DNA of 64,000 bases from Streptomyces piniterrae (GCF_005048155.1 NZ_SUMB01000001.1:908745-972744), one strand, 5' to 3'. Numbered from the stretch's first letter, positions 45,243 through 54,619 are shown. Numbers and translations: made by a program. Notes: generated from the letters alone by a model not told the origin.

Positions 45243-46301
45243 TCAGCCCGCCCCGTTCCCCGCAGTCTCCTCGCCGTCACCGCGCAACGGCACCGTGCTG
45301 CCCCGTGGGATCAGTCGCGTGGGCAGGACGATGTGCCGCGCCGGGTCGGCGTCCGGCTCGTTGATGAGGGAGCGGGCCAGTTCGCCGGCGGCCCGCCCGA
45401 TGTCCGAGGGGGACTGGGCGATCGTGGAGAGGTCGGACCACTCCGCGAGCGGGTGGTCGTCGAAGCCGAGGACGGAGATCCGTTCGGGCACGTCGATACG
45501 GCCCTTGCGCAGCGTCCAGATCACCGAGGCGGCCAGCTCGTCCTGCTCGGCGAAGATCGCGGTGGGCGGTTCCCGCAGGCTGAGCAGCTCACCGACCGCT
45601 TCGGTGATCCGGCGCTTGTCGCTGACGACTGTCGCGACCACCAGCTCGTCGTCCAGGGGGATGCCGGCGCCGGTGAGCGCCTGCTGGTAGCCGATCAGCC
45701 GCTCGTTGGAGCTGAAGGAGAATCCGCTGGCGCCGATCGTCTGCACGAACGCGATACGGCGGTGTCCGAGATTGAGCAGATGCTGGGTCCCGCGGCGCGC
45801 GCCGGCCACGTCGTCGACGTACACGCTCGGGCAGCCGTCGGAATGCTGGCTGACGTAGATGACCGGCATCTGGAGGTCGTCCAGCCGCGCGGTCTCCTCG
45901 TCGGTGAGGTCGAAGGAGAAGACCAGCAGCGCATCGGCGTTCCGGCGGGCCGGCAGCCGCTCGAAAAAGTCGGCCCGCGCGCTCATCTCCGGGGTGAGGT
46001 AGACCAGCAGGTCCATGCCCGCCGCGCGGAGTTCGGGGCCGAGGGTGGACAGCGCGGAGCCGATGAACCAGGAGTTGAGCGTCGGCGCGAGCACCGCGAC
46101 CACCCCGGTCTTGCCGGTGACCAGGCTGGCGGCCTGCCGGGACACCGCGAAGTTCAGCTCGCGGGCGGCCTGCTCGACGCGGCTCCGCACCTCGGGCGAG
46201 ACCGTGGACAGGCCGCGCAGGGTGCGCGAAACGGTGGAAGCGGAGACCCCGGCCCGCTCGGCGACGTCGGCCATCGTGGGGTGCCGTTGAGCTGGTGGCA
46301 T
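45243..46301 (-). CDS. LacI-family transcriptional repressor of the alpha-glucoside operon
   Basis: A 352-residue repressor. The helix-turn-helix is TMADVAERAGVSASTVSRTL (about residues 9-28) with the hinge near ARELNFAVSRQAASL. A periplasmic-binding-like sugar domain follows. It is divergent from the sugar transport operon. Two copies of a TGACAGCGCTGTCA-type palindrome lie upstream. I chose ATG 46301; no clear ribosome site is seen, so the message may be nearly leaderless. It resembles the MalR/AglR-type repressors of Streptomyces. Confidence 0.88.
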   Translation of the reverse strand: MPPAQRHPTMADVAERAGVSASTVSRTLRGLSTVSPEVRSRVEQAARELNFAVSRQAASLVTGKTGVVAVLAPTLNSWFIGSALSTLGPELRAAGMDLLVYLTPEMSARADFFERLPARRNADALLVFSFDLTDEETARLDDLQMPVIYVSQHSDGCPSVYVDDVAGARRGTQHLLNLGHRRIAFVQTIGASGFSFSSNERLIGYQQALTGAGIPLDDELVVATVVSDKRRITEAVGELLSLREPPTAIFAEQDELAASVIWTLRKGRIDVPERISVLGFDDHPLAEWSDLSTIAQSPSDIGRAAGELARSLINEPDADPARHIVLPTRLIPRGSTVPLRGDGEETAGNGAG

Positions 46302-46342
46302 GAGCGGACGGTAGCACAGCGGGCACACCCCGATGACGATGA

Positions 46343-46358
46343 ATGACAGCGCTGTCAT
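46343..46358. promoter_or_regulatory. LacI-type operator 1 (perfect palindrome)
   Basis: ATGACAGCGCTGTCAT, a 16-base perfect palindrome with the central CG typical of LacI-family operators. It lies 42-57 bases upstream of the repressor start, so it probably mediates autoregulation. Confidence 0.8.
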
Positions 46359-46460
46359 GCGGTGCGCGACAGGCCGTACGCGCCGCTCTTGCCGCTGCCC
46401 GCCCAAGTAAAGGCTGCACAGTGCATCTGGATGGCCGGGGTATTACCGCGACGTAACGCA

Positions 46461-46489
46461 TTGACTTCCCCTGTGTGGACTCCTAGCTT
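46461..46489 (+). promoter_or_regulatory. Sigma-70-type promoter of the sugar transport operon
   Basis: TTGACT at 46461-46466 and TAGCTT at 46484-46489, spaced exactly 17 bases. Transcription would start near 46496, within operator 2. Confidence 0.75.
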
Positions 46490-46502
46490 GAAAGCGCTGT
46501 CA
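46489..46502. promoter_or_regulatory. LacI-type operator 2 at the transport promoter
   Basis: TGAAAGCGCTGTCA, one base different from operator 1 core (TGACAGCGCTGTCA). It overlaps the end of the -10 and the predicted start site, a classic repression position. Confidence 0.8.
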
Positions 46503-46589
46503 CGGAGTGGTCGAAGCAACTCTGGCGAAGCGAACCTTCGCAGCTTTGACCTGCACTTTCGTCATGAATGAAGGCTCTGGCAGCGCATT

Positions 46590-46607
46590 CACAGCGTGTT
46601 CGCTGTG
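46590..46607 (+). repeat. Leader hairpin before the sugar-binding protein gene
   Basis: CACAGCG-TGTT-CGCTGTG, a perfect 7-base stem with a 4-base loop in the predicted leader. It could be a leader structure or a third, weaker regulator site. Confidence 0.5.
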
Positions 46608-46732
46608 TTTTCATGGCTCTCTTTTAGCCATCTCGCCCCTCCTGCCCTCCCTGCCCCTCCTGTCTCTCGTGTCCCATTCCTGTCCATGCGATCCGGCGGC
46701 CGTCCCCCGCCGGTGAAGGGATGAACCCCCGC

Positions 46733-48043
46733 ATGACTGCAGTACCTCTCAGAAGAGCCACCCGGACCTCGGGCGCGGTGCTCGCCGGCCTCGCGGTCCT
46801 CGCCGCCTGCGGTGCGCCCGGCGGCGCCTCCACCGTGCACGCCAAGCCCTCCTTCGAGGGCCGCGGCCCGATCACGTACGTGGCCGGCAAGGACGCCACC
46901 GGATCCGTCCAGCTGGTCCTCGACCGCTGGAACAAGCTGCACCCGAAGGAGAAGGTCACCTTCGTCCAGCTGCCCACGGACCCCGACGCCCAGCGCCAGC
47001 AGATGATCCAGAACGCGCAGACGAAGTCCGATGCCTACACGGTGCTGTCCCTCGACGTCGTGTGGACCTCGGAGTTCGCCGCGCACCGTTGGGTCGATCC
47101 ACTGCCGCAGGACCGTTTTCCGCTGCGGAAGATGCTGAAGCCGATCGTGGAGACGGGGAAGTACCGCGGCGGTCTGTACGCCGTCCCGGCCAGTTCGGAC
47201 GGCGGCATGCTCTACTACCGCACCGATTTGCTGAAGCGGGCCGGGATCAAGCGGCCCCCGGCCACCTGGGCCGAGATGAAGGCGGACTGCGCCAAGGTGC
47301 GCAAGCTCCCCGAGGCCAAGGGGATGCACTGCTACGCCGGGCAGTTCCAGAAGTACGAGGGCCTCACGGTCAACTTCGCCGAGGCCGTGAACTCCGCGGG
47401 CGGTCTCGTCACCGACCCGGCCGGCGCGCCACGGGTGGACACCCCGCAGGCCAGGCGCGGACTGGACTTCCTGGTCGACTCCTTCAAGGACGGCACGATC
47501 CCCAAGGACGCCATCACCTACCAGGAGGAGGACGGCCGCCGGGCCTTCCAGGCCGGGAAGCTGATCTTCGAGCGGCAGTGGCCGTACATGTATCCCCTGG
47601 TGGCGAAGGAGGACGGGTCCAGCAAGGTCGCGGGCAGATTCGCCGTGGCGCCGCTGCCGGGGCTGACCGGACCCGGCGCGTCCAGCCTGGGCGGCCACAA
47701 CGTGGCCCTGTCGGCCTCGGCCGAGAACAAGGCCACCGCACTCGACTTCATGGAGTTCCTCACCAGCGAGAAGCTCCAGCGGTTCACGCTCGCCACCGCG
47801 CCGGCCGCGCCGACCTTCGACGAGCTCTACAAGGACCCGAAGCTCGTGAAGAAGTATCCGTACCTCCCCACGCTCAAGCGGTCGATCCTGCACGCCGTAC
47901 CGCGCCCCCGGGTGTTCCGGTACGGGGACGTCACCGCGGCGATCCAGCGGGAGGCCTATGCCGCCATGACCGGCAGCAAGAACAGCGCACAGGCTCTGAA
48001 GGATCTCCAGAAGACCCTTCGGCAACAGCGTGCGGCGCAGTAA
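46733..48043 (+). CDS. Sugar ABC transporter substrate-binding lipoprotein
   Basis: A 436-residue extracytoplasmic solute-binding protein. The lipoprotein signal is basic start, hydrophobic stretch and lipobox LAVLAACGAPGG. The mature part has the ITYVAGKDATGSVQ and GMLYYRTDLLKRAGI segments common in MalE/AglE-type proteins. I prefer ATG 46733; ATG 46721 is possible but has its GAAGGG directly against it. It is followed by two permease genes. Binding an alpha-glucoside such as maltose or trehalose is inferred from the adjacent GH13 enzyme. Confidence 0.9.
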   Translation: MTAVPLRRATRTSGAVLAGLAVLAACGAPGGASTVHAKPSFEGRGPITYVAGKDATGSVQLVLDRWNKLHPKEKVTFVQLPTDPDAQRQQMIQNAQTKSDAYTVLSLDVVWTSEFAAHRWVDPLPQDRFPLRKMLKPIVETGKYRGGLYAVPASSDGGMLYYRTDLLKRAGIKRPPATWAEMKADCAKVRKLPEAKGMHCYAGQFQKYEGLTVNFAEAVNSAGGLVTDPAGAPRVDTPQARRGLDFLVDSFKDGTIPKDAITYQEEDGRRAFQAGKLIFERQWPYMYPLVAKEDGSSKVAGRFAVAPLPGLTGPGASSLGGHNVALSASAENKATALDFMEFLTSEKLQRFTLATAPAAPTFDELYKDPKLVKKYPYLPTLKRSILHAVPRPRVFRYGDVTAAIQREAYAAMTGSKNSAQALKDLQKTLRQQRAAQ

Positions 48044-48055
48044 AGGAGACCAGTC

Positions 48056-49072
48056 ATGGTGATGACACAGAATTCACCGGCGCGTCCGAGAGCGGCCGCA
48101 TCCTTCGCGCCTCCCAGGCGCCGACGCCGCCGTGCGACCTCAGGCTCGGCACGGCTCGCGGCCCTGCTGGTGTCCCCGACGCTGCTGGTGCTGACGGTCG
48201 TGGTCCTGTACCCGACGATCGTGGCCCTCAAGGATTCGCTGTTCGGCACCCCGGGCCTCGACCCGAAGACGGGATTCGTCCGTGACACCGACCCGTTCGT
48301 CGGCGCCGAGAACTACACCGCGATCTTCGGGGACGCGGCCGACCGGTTCTGGAACGCCTTCTGGAACACCACGTTCCTCACCTTCACCACGGTCGCACTG
48401 GAAACCGTGATCGGTGTGGCAATGGCGCTGATCATGCACCGTGCGTTCCAGGGCCGGGCCCTGGTCCGGGCGAGCATCCTGGTCCCCTGGGCGATACCCA
48501 CCGCGGTGTCCGGCCTGCTCTGGCGCTGGATCTTCAACAGCGACGGCATCGCCAACACCCTCACCGGCCAGCATGTGCTGTGGACCACCGAGGGGTTCCA
48601 CGCCCAGGTCGCCGTCATCATCGCCGACGTCTGGAAGACCGCACCGTTCATCGGGCTGCTGGTGCTGGCCGGCCTCCAAGTGATCAACAAGGAGGTCTAC
48701 GAAGCGGCCAGGATGGACGGGGCAAGCCCACTGCGGCAGTTCTGGCACATCACCCTGCCCCTGGTGAAGCCCGCACTGATGGTGGCCGTGCTCTTCCGGA
48801 CCCTCGACGCACTGCGCATGTTCGACCTGCCGTACATCCTCATCGGCGCGCAGAAGACGTCCGTGGAGACGCTGTCGATGCTCGCCCAGGACGAGGCCGC
48901 CAATGTGCGGTTCGGACCGGCCGCGGCCTATGCGGTGATCCTTTTCCTCTATGTCTTCCTGATAGCACTGGCCTTCGTCCGGCTGCTCGGCGCCAATGTC
49001 GTCGGGGATGACGAGTCGGGCCCCAAGCGCGGCCGGTGGCTGCCGCGCCGTCGCACGGAGGTGGCGGCATGA
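48056..49072 (+). CDS. Sugar ABC transporter permease (MalF type)
   Basis: A 338-residue inner-membrane permease with about six helices and a basic N-terminus. The EAA loop is EVYEAARMDGASPLRQFWHI TLPL region, the ATPase-docking site. AAAGGAG precedes the ATG. It overlaps the second permease by four bases. No ATPase gene is in the cluster; Streptomyces normally use the shared MsmK ATPase encoded elsewhere. Confidence 0.9.
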   Translation: MVMTQNSPARPRAAASFAPPRRRRRRATSGSARLAALLVSPTLLVLTVVVLYPTIVALKDSLFGTPGLDPKTGFVRDTDPFVGAENYTAIFGDAADRFWNAFWNTTFLTFTTVALETVIGVAMALIMHRAFQGRALVRASILVPWAIPTAVSGLLWRWIFNSDGIANTLTGQHVLWTTEGFHAQVAVIIADVWKTAPFIGLLVLAGLQVINKEVYEAARMDGASPLRQFWHITLPLVKPALMVAVLFRTLDALRMFDLPYILIGAQKTSVETLSMLAQDEAANVRFGPAAAYAVILFLYVFLIALAFVRLLGANVVGDDESGPKRGRWLPRRRTEVAA

Positions 49073-49902
49073 CCCTCTCGCCGAGACTGCGCAAGTGGCT
49101 GCTGTACGCGGGAGTCGCCGCGGTCGTCGCCTACTGCCTCGCACCGTTCTACTGGATGCTGGTCTCCAGCCTCCGGCGTACGTCCGACATCTTCGACAAC
49201 TCGCTGTTCCCCACCCGGATTTCCTTCGAGAACTACCTCGCGGTCCTCGACCCGTCCGCGGCCTTCACCCGGGCGCTGCTCAACAGCGTCGTGGTCGCCG
49301 GCATCACCACCCTTCTCGCGCTGATCCTGGCCACCTTCACCGCCTACGCGATGGCGCGGCTGGAATTCCGTCTGAAGCGCCTCGTCCTCACCCTGATCAT
49401 CGCCACCTCCATGTTCCCGGTGGTCTCGATCATGGTCCCGTTGCTGAAGATGTTCGTCGACATGGGCTGGATCAACACCTACCAGGCGATGATCGTGCCC
49501 AGCATGTCCTTCACCCTGCCGCTCGCGGTCTGGAACCTCACCGCCTTCTTCCGGCAGATGCCCCGGGAGCTGGAACACGCCGCCATGGTCGACGGCTGCA
49601 CCCGCGGCCAGGCCTTCCGCAAGGTCATCATCCCGCTGGCCGCGCCCGGCATCTTCACCACCGCGATCATCACCTTCATCGCGGCCTGGAACGAGTTCCT
49701 GATCGCCCTGTCGATGACGAACAAACCGGAGATGCAGACCGCACCCGTGGCGATCTCCAAGTTCTCCGGGGCCACCCAGTTCGAGACGCCCTTCGGCAGC
49801 CAGATGGCGGCCGGCGTCCTCGTCACCATCCCCCTCGTGATCATGGTGCTGCTCTTCCAGCGCCGGATCGTCGCCGGCCTCACCGCCGGCGCGGCGAAAT
49901 AG
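49069..49902 (+). CDS. Sugar ABC transporter permease (MalG type)
   Basis: A 277-residue permease with about six helices. The EAA loop is LEHAAMVDGCTRGQAFRKVI then IPLAAPGI. Its ATG overlaps the stop of the MalF-type gene (ATGA), so production is coupled one to one. The reading frame extends a little upstream, but ATG 49069 is the natural start. Confidence 0.9.
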   Translation: MTLSPRLRKWLLYAGVAAVVAYCLAPFYWMLVSSLRRTSDIFDNSLFPTRISFENYLAVLDPSAAFTRALLNSVVVAGITTLLALILATFTAYAMARLEFRLKRLVLTLIIATSMFPVVSIMVPLLKMFVDMGWINTYQAMIVPSMSFTLPLAVWNLTAFFRQMPRELEHAAMVDGCTRGQAFRKVIIPLAAPGIFTTAIITFIAAWNEFLIALSMTNKPEMQTAPVAISKFSGATQFETPFGSQMAAGVLVTIPLVIMVLLFQRRIVAGLTAGAAK

Positions 49903-49963
49903 CCGCCCCGCGCACCGCGCTTCCCTCTCCCGCACACCCTTTTCGCAAGGAGTAGGCACAACC

Positions 49964-51604
49964 ATGCCCAGCACCGCACCCTGGTGGCGCAGCGCCGTCA
50001 TCTACCAGGTCTACATCCGCAGCTTCGCCGACGGCAACGGCGACGGGGTCGGCGACATCGCCGGCATCCGCTCCCGCCTGCCGTACCTCAAGGCCCTTGG
50101 CGTGGACGCGATCTGGATCAACCCCTGGTACAAGTCGCCGATGGCCGACCACGGTTACGACGTGGCGGACTTCCGGGATATCGACCCGCTGTTCGGCAGC
50201 GTCGCGGAGGCCGAGGCGCTGATCGACGAGGCGCACCGGCACGGCATCCGCGTCATCCCCGACATCGTCCCCAACCACACCTCCGACCAGCACGTCTGGT
50301 TCCAGGCGGCGCTGGCCACCGGGCCCGGCAGCCCGGAGCGGGAGCGCTATGTCTTCCGGGCGGGCCGCGGCCCCGACGGCGCCGAGCCGCCCAACGACTG
50401 GCAGTCCTGCTTCGGCGGTCCGGCCTGGACCCGGCTGCCCGACGGGCAGTGGTATCTGCACCTGTTCGCCCCCGAGCAGCCGGACCTCAACTGGGAGCAC
50501 CCGGACGTGCTCGCGGAGTTCAAGGACATCCTGCGGTTCTGGTTCGGCCGCGGTGTGGACGGATTCCGTATCGACGTGGCGCACGGCCTGGTCAAGCACC
50601 CCGAGCTGCCCGACCTGCCGCCCCGCAAGGACCCCTCGGCGCCGCCGCTCGCCGGAAGCATCGACCACCCGCACTGGGACCGTGACGAGGTGCACGAGAT
50701 CTACCGGGAATGGCGCAAGGTGGCCGACGAGTTCCCCGGCGACCGGTCGTTCGTCGCCGAAGCCTGGGCCGACAGCCCCGAGCGGCTCGCCGCGTACGTA
50801 CGGCCGGACGGCCTGCACACCGCCTTCAACTTCGAGTTCATGATGACCAGTTGGGACGCACCGGCGCTGCGCGAGACGATCGACGGCTCGCTCGCCAACC
50901 TCGGTTCCGTCGGCGCCCCCGCCACCTGGGTGCTCTCCAACCACGACGTGGTACGCCACCCCAGCCGCTTCGGCCGCGAGCCGGTGCGCAAGTGGCTGCC
51001 CAACGAGCCCTACCGGCCCGAGGGCCCGCTCGACCTCGAACTCGGCACCCGGCGCGCCCGCGCCGCGGCCCTGCTGATGCTCGCCCTGCCCGGTGGCGCC
51101 TACGTCTACCAGGGCGAGGAACTCGGCCTCCCGGAGGTCGAGGACCTGCCCGAAGAGGCGCTCCAGGACCCCATCTGGGAGCGCTCCGGGCACACCGACC
51201 CAGGCCGCGACGGCTGCCGCGTCCCGATCCCGTGGTCCGGGCAGCGGGCCCCGTACGGCTTCAGCCCGGACGACGCCACCGGCGCGCCCTGGCTGCCCCA
51301 ACCCGCGGGCTGGCACGCGCTCAGCGTCGAGGCCCAGACCGGTGACGAGAACTCCATGCTGGAGCTCTACCGCCGTGCCCTGCATCTGCGCCGCGACCAC
51401 CCGGCGCTCGGCGACGGCAGCCTCACCTGGCTCGATGCCCCCGCCGGAGTGCTCGCCTTCCGCCGCGAGCCGGGCCTCGCCTGCGTCGTCAACCTCTCGG
51501 CGGAGCCGTACCGGCTGCCGGAGCACACCGCGGTGCTGCTGGCGAGCGGGCCCGTCGAGGACGGCCGGCTGGCACCGGACACCGCGGTCTGGCTGGAGCT
51601 GTAG
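49964..51604 (+). CDS. GH13 alpha-glucosidase
   Basis: A 546-residue cytoplasmic glycoside hydrolase of the oligo-1,6-glucosidase/alpha-glucosidase group. The (beta/alpha)8 motifs are visible: DIVPNHTSDQH (region I), nucleophile Asp in GFRIDVAHG (II), acid/base Glu in FVAEAWADS (III) and stabilising Asp in VLSNHDVVRH (IV). AAGGAG precedes the ATG by 12 bases. It is the last gene of the importer operon and would hydrolyse the imported disaccharide to glucose. Confidence 0.92.
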   Translation: MPSTAPWWRSAVIYQVYIRSFADGNGDGVGDIAGIRSRLPYLKALGVDAIWINPWYKSPMADHGYDVADFRDIDPLFGSVAEAEALIDEAHRHGIRVIPDIVPNHTSDQHVWFQAALATGPGSPERERYVFRAGRGPDGAEPPNDWQSCFGGPAWTRLPDGQWYLHLFAPEQPDLNWEHPDVLAEFKDILRFWFGRGVDGFRIDVAHGLVKHPELPDLPPRKDPSAPPLAGSIDHPHWDRDEVHEIYREWRKVADEFPGDRSFVAEAWADSPERLAAYVRPDGLHTAFNFEFMMTSWDAPALRETIDGSLANLGSVGAPATWVLSNHDVVRHPSRFGREPVRKWLPNEPYRPEGPLDLELGTRRARAAALLMLALPGGAYVYQGEELGLPEVEDLPEEALQDPIWERSGHTDPGRDGCRVPIPWSGQRAPYGFSPDDATGAPWLPQPAGWHALSVEAQTGDENSMLELYRRALHLRRDHPALGDGSLTWLDAPAGVLAFRREPGLACVVNLSAEPYRLPEHTAVLLASGPVEDGRLAPDTAVWLEL

Positions 51605-51629
51605 CGCCGCAGGCACGCCTGACGGAGCG

Positions 51630-52505
51630 TCAGCGCTGCACGTAGGAAAGGAGTTCGCGGGCGGCCGGTCCCGGCCGGTCGCCCGCGGGGAGCGCGATCG
51701 ACACCTCCCACATCCGGTCCTCCGCGCCGGTCAGCGGCAGCGCGCACAGCGCTGCCGCCTCCGGTTTGCCGGCGATGGGCCGCGGGACCACGGCGACGCC
51801 CAGGTCGTGCCGGACCAGCTCGATCAGTGTGTGCACGTCGTAGACCTCCAGGGCGACCCGGCGTCGCGTACCGCCGGCGGCGAAGGCGAGGTCGGTGAGC
51901 CGGCGGGCGCCCCAGTCGGGGTGGAAGTCGACGAACGTCTCGTGCGGCAGCTCGTCCCACCCCACCGTCCTCGCCCCCGCGAGACGGTGGCCGGGGTGGC
52001 AGAGCAGCACCATCGGTTCCTGGTGGAAGGGCAGCAGCTGTACGCCCTCCGGCGGCGGACCGGGCAGCGTCACAAACGCCAGGTCCAGCCGCCCGCCCGC
52101 GATGTCGTCCACCAGGACCGCGGACCCCGCCTGCCGGAGCCGCACCTCGACGTCCGGATGCCGCTCGCGGAAGCGCGCCAGCAGCGCCCCGACATCGACG
52201 GTCACACACTGCTCGACGCCGACCGAAAGGCTGCCCCGCAGCAGCCCCTGGACCGCCGCGACGGCCTCCTTGGCGGCGCGCGCACCGGCCAGCGTGCGGG
52301 TCGCCTCCACCAGCAACGCCCGCCCGGCACCGGTGAGTTCGACGCTGCGCGTGGTACGGACGAAGAGCGGCGCCGCCAACTCCCGCTCCAAAGCACGCAC
52401 CGACGCCGAAAGCCCCGACTGGGAGACCATCATCCGCTGCGCGGCCCTGGTGAAATGGCGCTCCTCCGCGACCGCGACGAAGTACTCCAGCTGCCGAAGT
52501 TCCAT
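51630..52505 (-). CDS. LysR-family transcriptional regulator
   Basis: A 291-residue regulator. Helix-turn-helix RQLEYFVAVAEERHFTRAAQ then VSQSGLSASVRALEREL at the N-terminus, and a LysR effector domain from about residue 90. I chose ATG 52505 (MELRQLEYF), the universal LysR start; the 54-residue upstream extension is rejected. It is divergent from an aldo-keto reductase gene, its likely target. Confidence 0.87.
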   Translation of the reverse strand: MELRQLEYFVAVAEERHFTRAAQRMMVSQSGLSASVRALERELAAPLFVRTTRSVELTGAGRALLVEATRTLAGARAAKEAVAAVQGLLRGSLSVGVEQCVTVDVGALLARFRERHPDVEVRLRQAGSAVLVDDIAGGRLDLAFVTLPGPPPEGVQLLPFHQEPMVLLCHPGHRLAGARTVGWDELPHETFVDFHPDWGARRLTDLAFAAGGTRRRVALEVYDVHTLIELVRHDLGVAVVPRPIAGKPEAAALCALPLTGAEDRMWEVSIALPAGDRPGPAARELLSYVQR

Positions 52506-52547
52506 GAGGCGGCACTCTACCCCCATTGAGAAGTTCGGCTGCTGAAT

Positions 52548-52576
52548 CCATCCACTTTCTTCCATTGGACGGATGG
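52548..52576. promoter_or_regulatory. Inverted repeat in the LysR/aldo-keto reductase intergenic region
   Basis: CCATCC and GGATGG, separated by 17 bases, between the two divergent starts. Position fits a LysR recognition site, although spacing is longer than the usual T-N11-A. Confidence 0.4.
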
Positions 52577-52672
52577 CCGCCGCGCGGGCCAGGCTGGAGA
52601 CGCCCCGCGGGCAGCCCCCGCCAGGACACCTCCCACACCACCCCTCTCCCACGTCACCAAGGAGCACCGACC

Positions 52673-53707
52673 GTGGAGTACCGCACCCTGGGCAGCAGCG
52701 GATGCAGCGTCTCGACGCTCGCCCTCGGCACCATGACCTTCGGCGCCGAGTCCGACGAGGCCACCGCGCACGCCCAACTCGACCGGTTCACCGAAGCCGG
52801 CGGCACCCTCGTCGACACCGCCGACGTCTACACCGCGGGCGCCTCCGAGGAGATCGTCGGAAGATGGCTCGCGAGCCGCCCGGCGGACATCCGCGACCGG
52901 GTCGTCCTCGCCACCAAGGGCCGCTTCCCCATGGGGGACGGCCCGAACGACGTCGGCCTCTCGCGCCGCCGCCTCGCCCGCGCCCTCGACGCCTCCCTCC
53001 GCCGGCTCCGCGTCGAGACGGTCGACCTGTACCAGGTCCACGCCTGGGACCCGCTGACGCCGGTCGAGGAGACCCTGCGCTTCCTCGACGACGCGGTCCG
53101 CCAGGGCAAGATCCACTACATCGGGCTGTCCAACTTCACCGGCTGGCAGATCCAGAAGACCGTCGACACCGCCGACTTCCGGGGCCTCGCCCGGCCGGTC
53201 ACCCTCCAGCCGCAGTACAGCCTGCTCTCCCGCGAGATCGAATGGGAGATCGTCCCGGCCTGCGCGTCGGAGGGCCTCGGTCTGCTGCCGTGGAGCCCGC
53301 TCGGCGGCGGCTGGCTGACCGGCAAATACCGCCGCGACGAGCGGCCCGCCGGGGCGACCCGGCTCGGCGAGGACCCCGGGCGCGGCGTCGAGGCGTACGA
53401 CCGGCGGGCCGGCATCGAGCGCACCTGGGCCATCGTCGACGAGGTGCGCGCGGTGGCCGACGAGCGCGGCATCTCGATGGCACAGGTCGCCCTGGCCTGG
53501 CTGGCCGACCGTCCTGCCGTGACCTCGGTGATCCTCGGCGCGCGCACCGTCGAGCAGCTCGACGACAATCTCGCCGCCGCCGGGCTCCGCCTGTCCGAGG
53601 CGGAGCTGACGCGGCTGGACAAGGTGAGCGACCCGGGCGCGCCGGACTATCCGTACGGCGGTCCGGGCCGCGAGCAGCGCAGCCGGAAGGTGGCGGGCGG
53701 CCGCTGA
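52673..53707 (+). CDS. Aldo-keto reductase
   Basis: A 344-residue NADPH-dependent reductase of the YajO/PdxI-like group. The catalytic tetrad is visible: Asp and Tyr in VDTADVYTAGASE, Lys in VLATKGRFPM and His in LYQVHAWDPL. The NADP region near the C-terminus is VILGARTVEQLDDNL. GTG 52673 follows AAGGAG. Substrate is unknown; control by the divergent LysR is inferred. Confidence 0.9.
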   Translation: MEYRTLGSSGCSVSTLALGTMTFGAESDEATAHAQLDRFTEAGGTLVDTADVYTAGASEEIVGRWLASRPADIRDRVVLATKGRFPMGDGPNDVGLSRRRLARALDASLRRLRVETVDLYQVHAWDPLTPVEETLRFLDDAVRQGKIHYIGLSNFTGWQIQKTVDTADFRGLARPVTLQPQYSLLSREIEWEIVPACASEGLGLLPWSPLGGGWLTGKYRRDERPAGATRLGEDPGRGVEAYDRRAGIERTWAIVDEVRAVADERGISMAQVALAWLADRPAVTSVILGARTVEQLDDNLAAAGLRLSEAELTRLDKVSDPGAPDYPYGGPGREQRSRKVAGGR

Positions 53708-53841
53708 CGGACCACGGCGGGGGCTCCGTACGGGCGACCTCACGGCGTGGCCGCTTGTCCGCCGTCGCCCGGCGGGGTGCCCTGGGTCGGTCCCGGTCAG
53801 CCACCCGCACTCGATCGCACCGAGGTTTCCAGGAGACACCG

Positions 53842-54249
53842 ATGTCCGTGAGCCGTCGCCGCCGATTCGCCCGCGCCACCGCGACCGCCGCCGCGGCCGT
53901 GCTCACCACGCTCGCCGCCGCCCCGGCCGACGCCGGCGAGCCGGCCGGCGACCGGGGGCTGTTTCTCACCGTGTCCGGTTACGGAGACACCTGGATCCGC
54001 GGCGTACAGCTCAACTGCCCGGACACCCGCGCCAGTCATCCGCATGGAGCCGCCGCCTGCGAGGCGCTGACCAGGGCGGGCGGCGATCTGGACCGGCTGC
54101 CCGAGGAGCCGCGGCCGTGCACCAAGGAGTACGACCCGGTCAGCGTCTCGGCGATCGGCACCTGGAACGGCAAACCGGTGGACTGGCGCAAGAGCTTCCC
54201 CAGCCCCTGCACCCTGGACGCCGGGACCGGGCCGGTCTTCCGGTTCTGA
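53842..54249 (+). CDS. Secreted subtilisin inhibitor (SSI) family protein, Lys at P1
   Basis: A 135-residue exported serine-protease inhibitor. A Sec-type signal peptide ends near APADAGEPAG. The mature part has the SSI hallmarks SHPHGAAACEALTRAGGDLD and LDAGTGPVFRF, and four Cys for two disulfides. The reactive loop reads PCTKEYDPVSV; by alignment Lys is P1 and Glu P1-prime, where the founding SSI has Met-Val. This predicts trypsin-type inhibition. AGGAG precedes the ATG. Confidence 0.9.
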   Translation: MSVSRRRRFARATATAAAAVLTTLAAAPADAGEPAGDRGLFLTVSGYGDTWIRGVQLNCPDTRASHPHGAAACEALTRAGGDLDRLPEEPRPCTKEYDPVSVSAIGTWNGKPVDWRKSFPSPCTLDAGTGPVFRF

Positions 54250-54307
54250 GACCGCCGAGGTCGGTGGGCCCCCAGGGCCCGTCCGGCGGGTCAGGGTCGG
54301 AACGGTC

Positions 54308-54466
54308 CTAGACCTGCCGCGCCGCCACCACTCCCACCGTCACCAGTGCCAGCACCACCCACGCGAACCAGAGCCACCCATTGCCGCCCAGCGCCACGGT
54401 GTAGGCGGTCGCGACGACCAGCCCGCCCACCGTGCACACGGCCATCGTCTTAGCAGATCCGGGCAT
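54308..54466 (-). CDS. Small membrane protein of unknown function
   Basis: A 52-residue protein, MPGSAKTMAVCTVGGLVVAT at the start, with two hydrophobic segments (about 8-25 and 29-47) and a short basic tail ending ARQV. I chose ATG 54466 because GAGGAGG lies nine bases upstream; a longer frame starts at 54529. I do not recognise a family. Similar tiny two-helix proteins are common in Streptomyces. Confidence 0.6.
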   Translation of the reverse strand: MPGSAKTMAVCTVGGLVVATAYTVALGGNGWLWFAWVVLALVTVGVVAARQV

Positions 54467-54619
54467 ACCCGCAACCTCCTCAAGGCCGCCCGGGGTACGA
54501 AACGCCACGGGCCGCGACCATGGGAACATCGTCCCTGGTCGCGGCCCGTACCGCCAGATGGGCGCCCTCCCGTCGCCCGACCTCCACCCCCAGAAGACGG
54601 CGCTGCGCGCCGACTGCCC

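Larger units (their letters stand above)
46302..46732. other. Divergent control region of the sugar operon
   Basis: 431 bases without a gene. Holds an operator near the repressor start, the operon promoter with a second operator, and a leader hairpin, each annotated separately. The leader of the transport operon would be about 235 bases. Confidence 0.7.
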
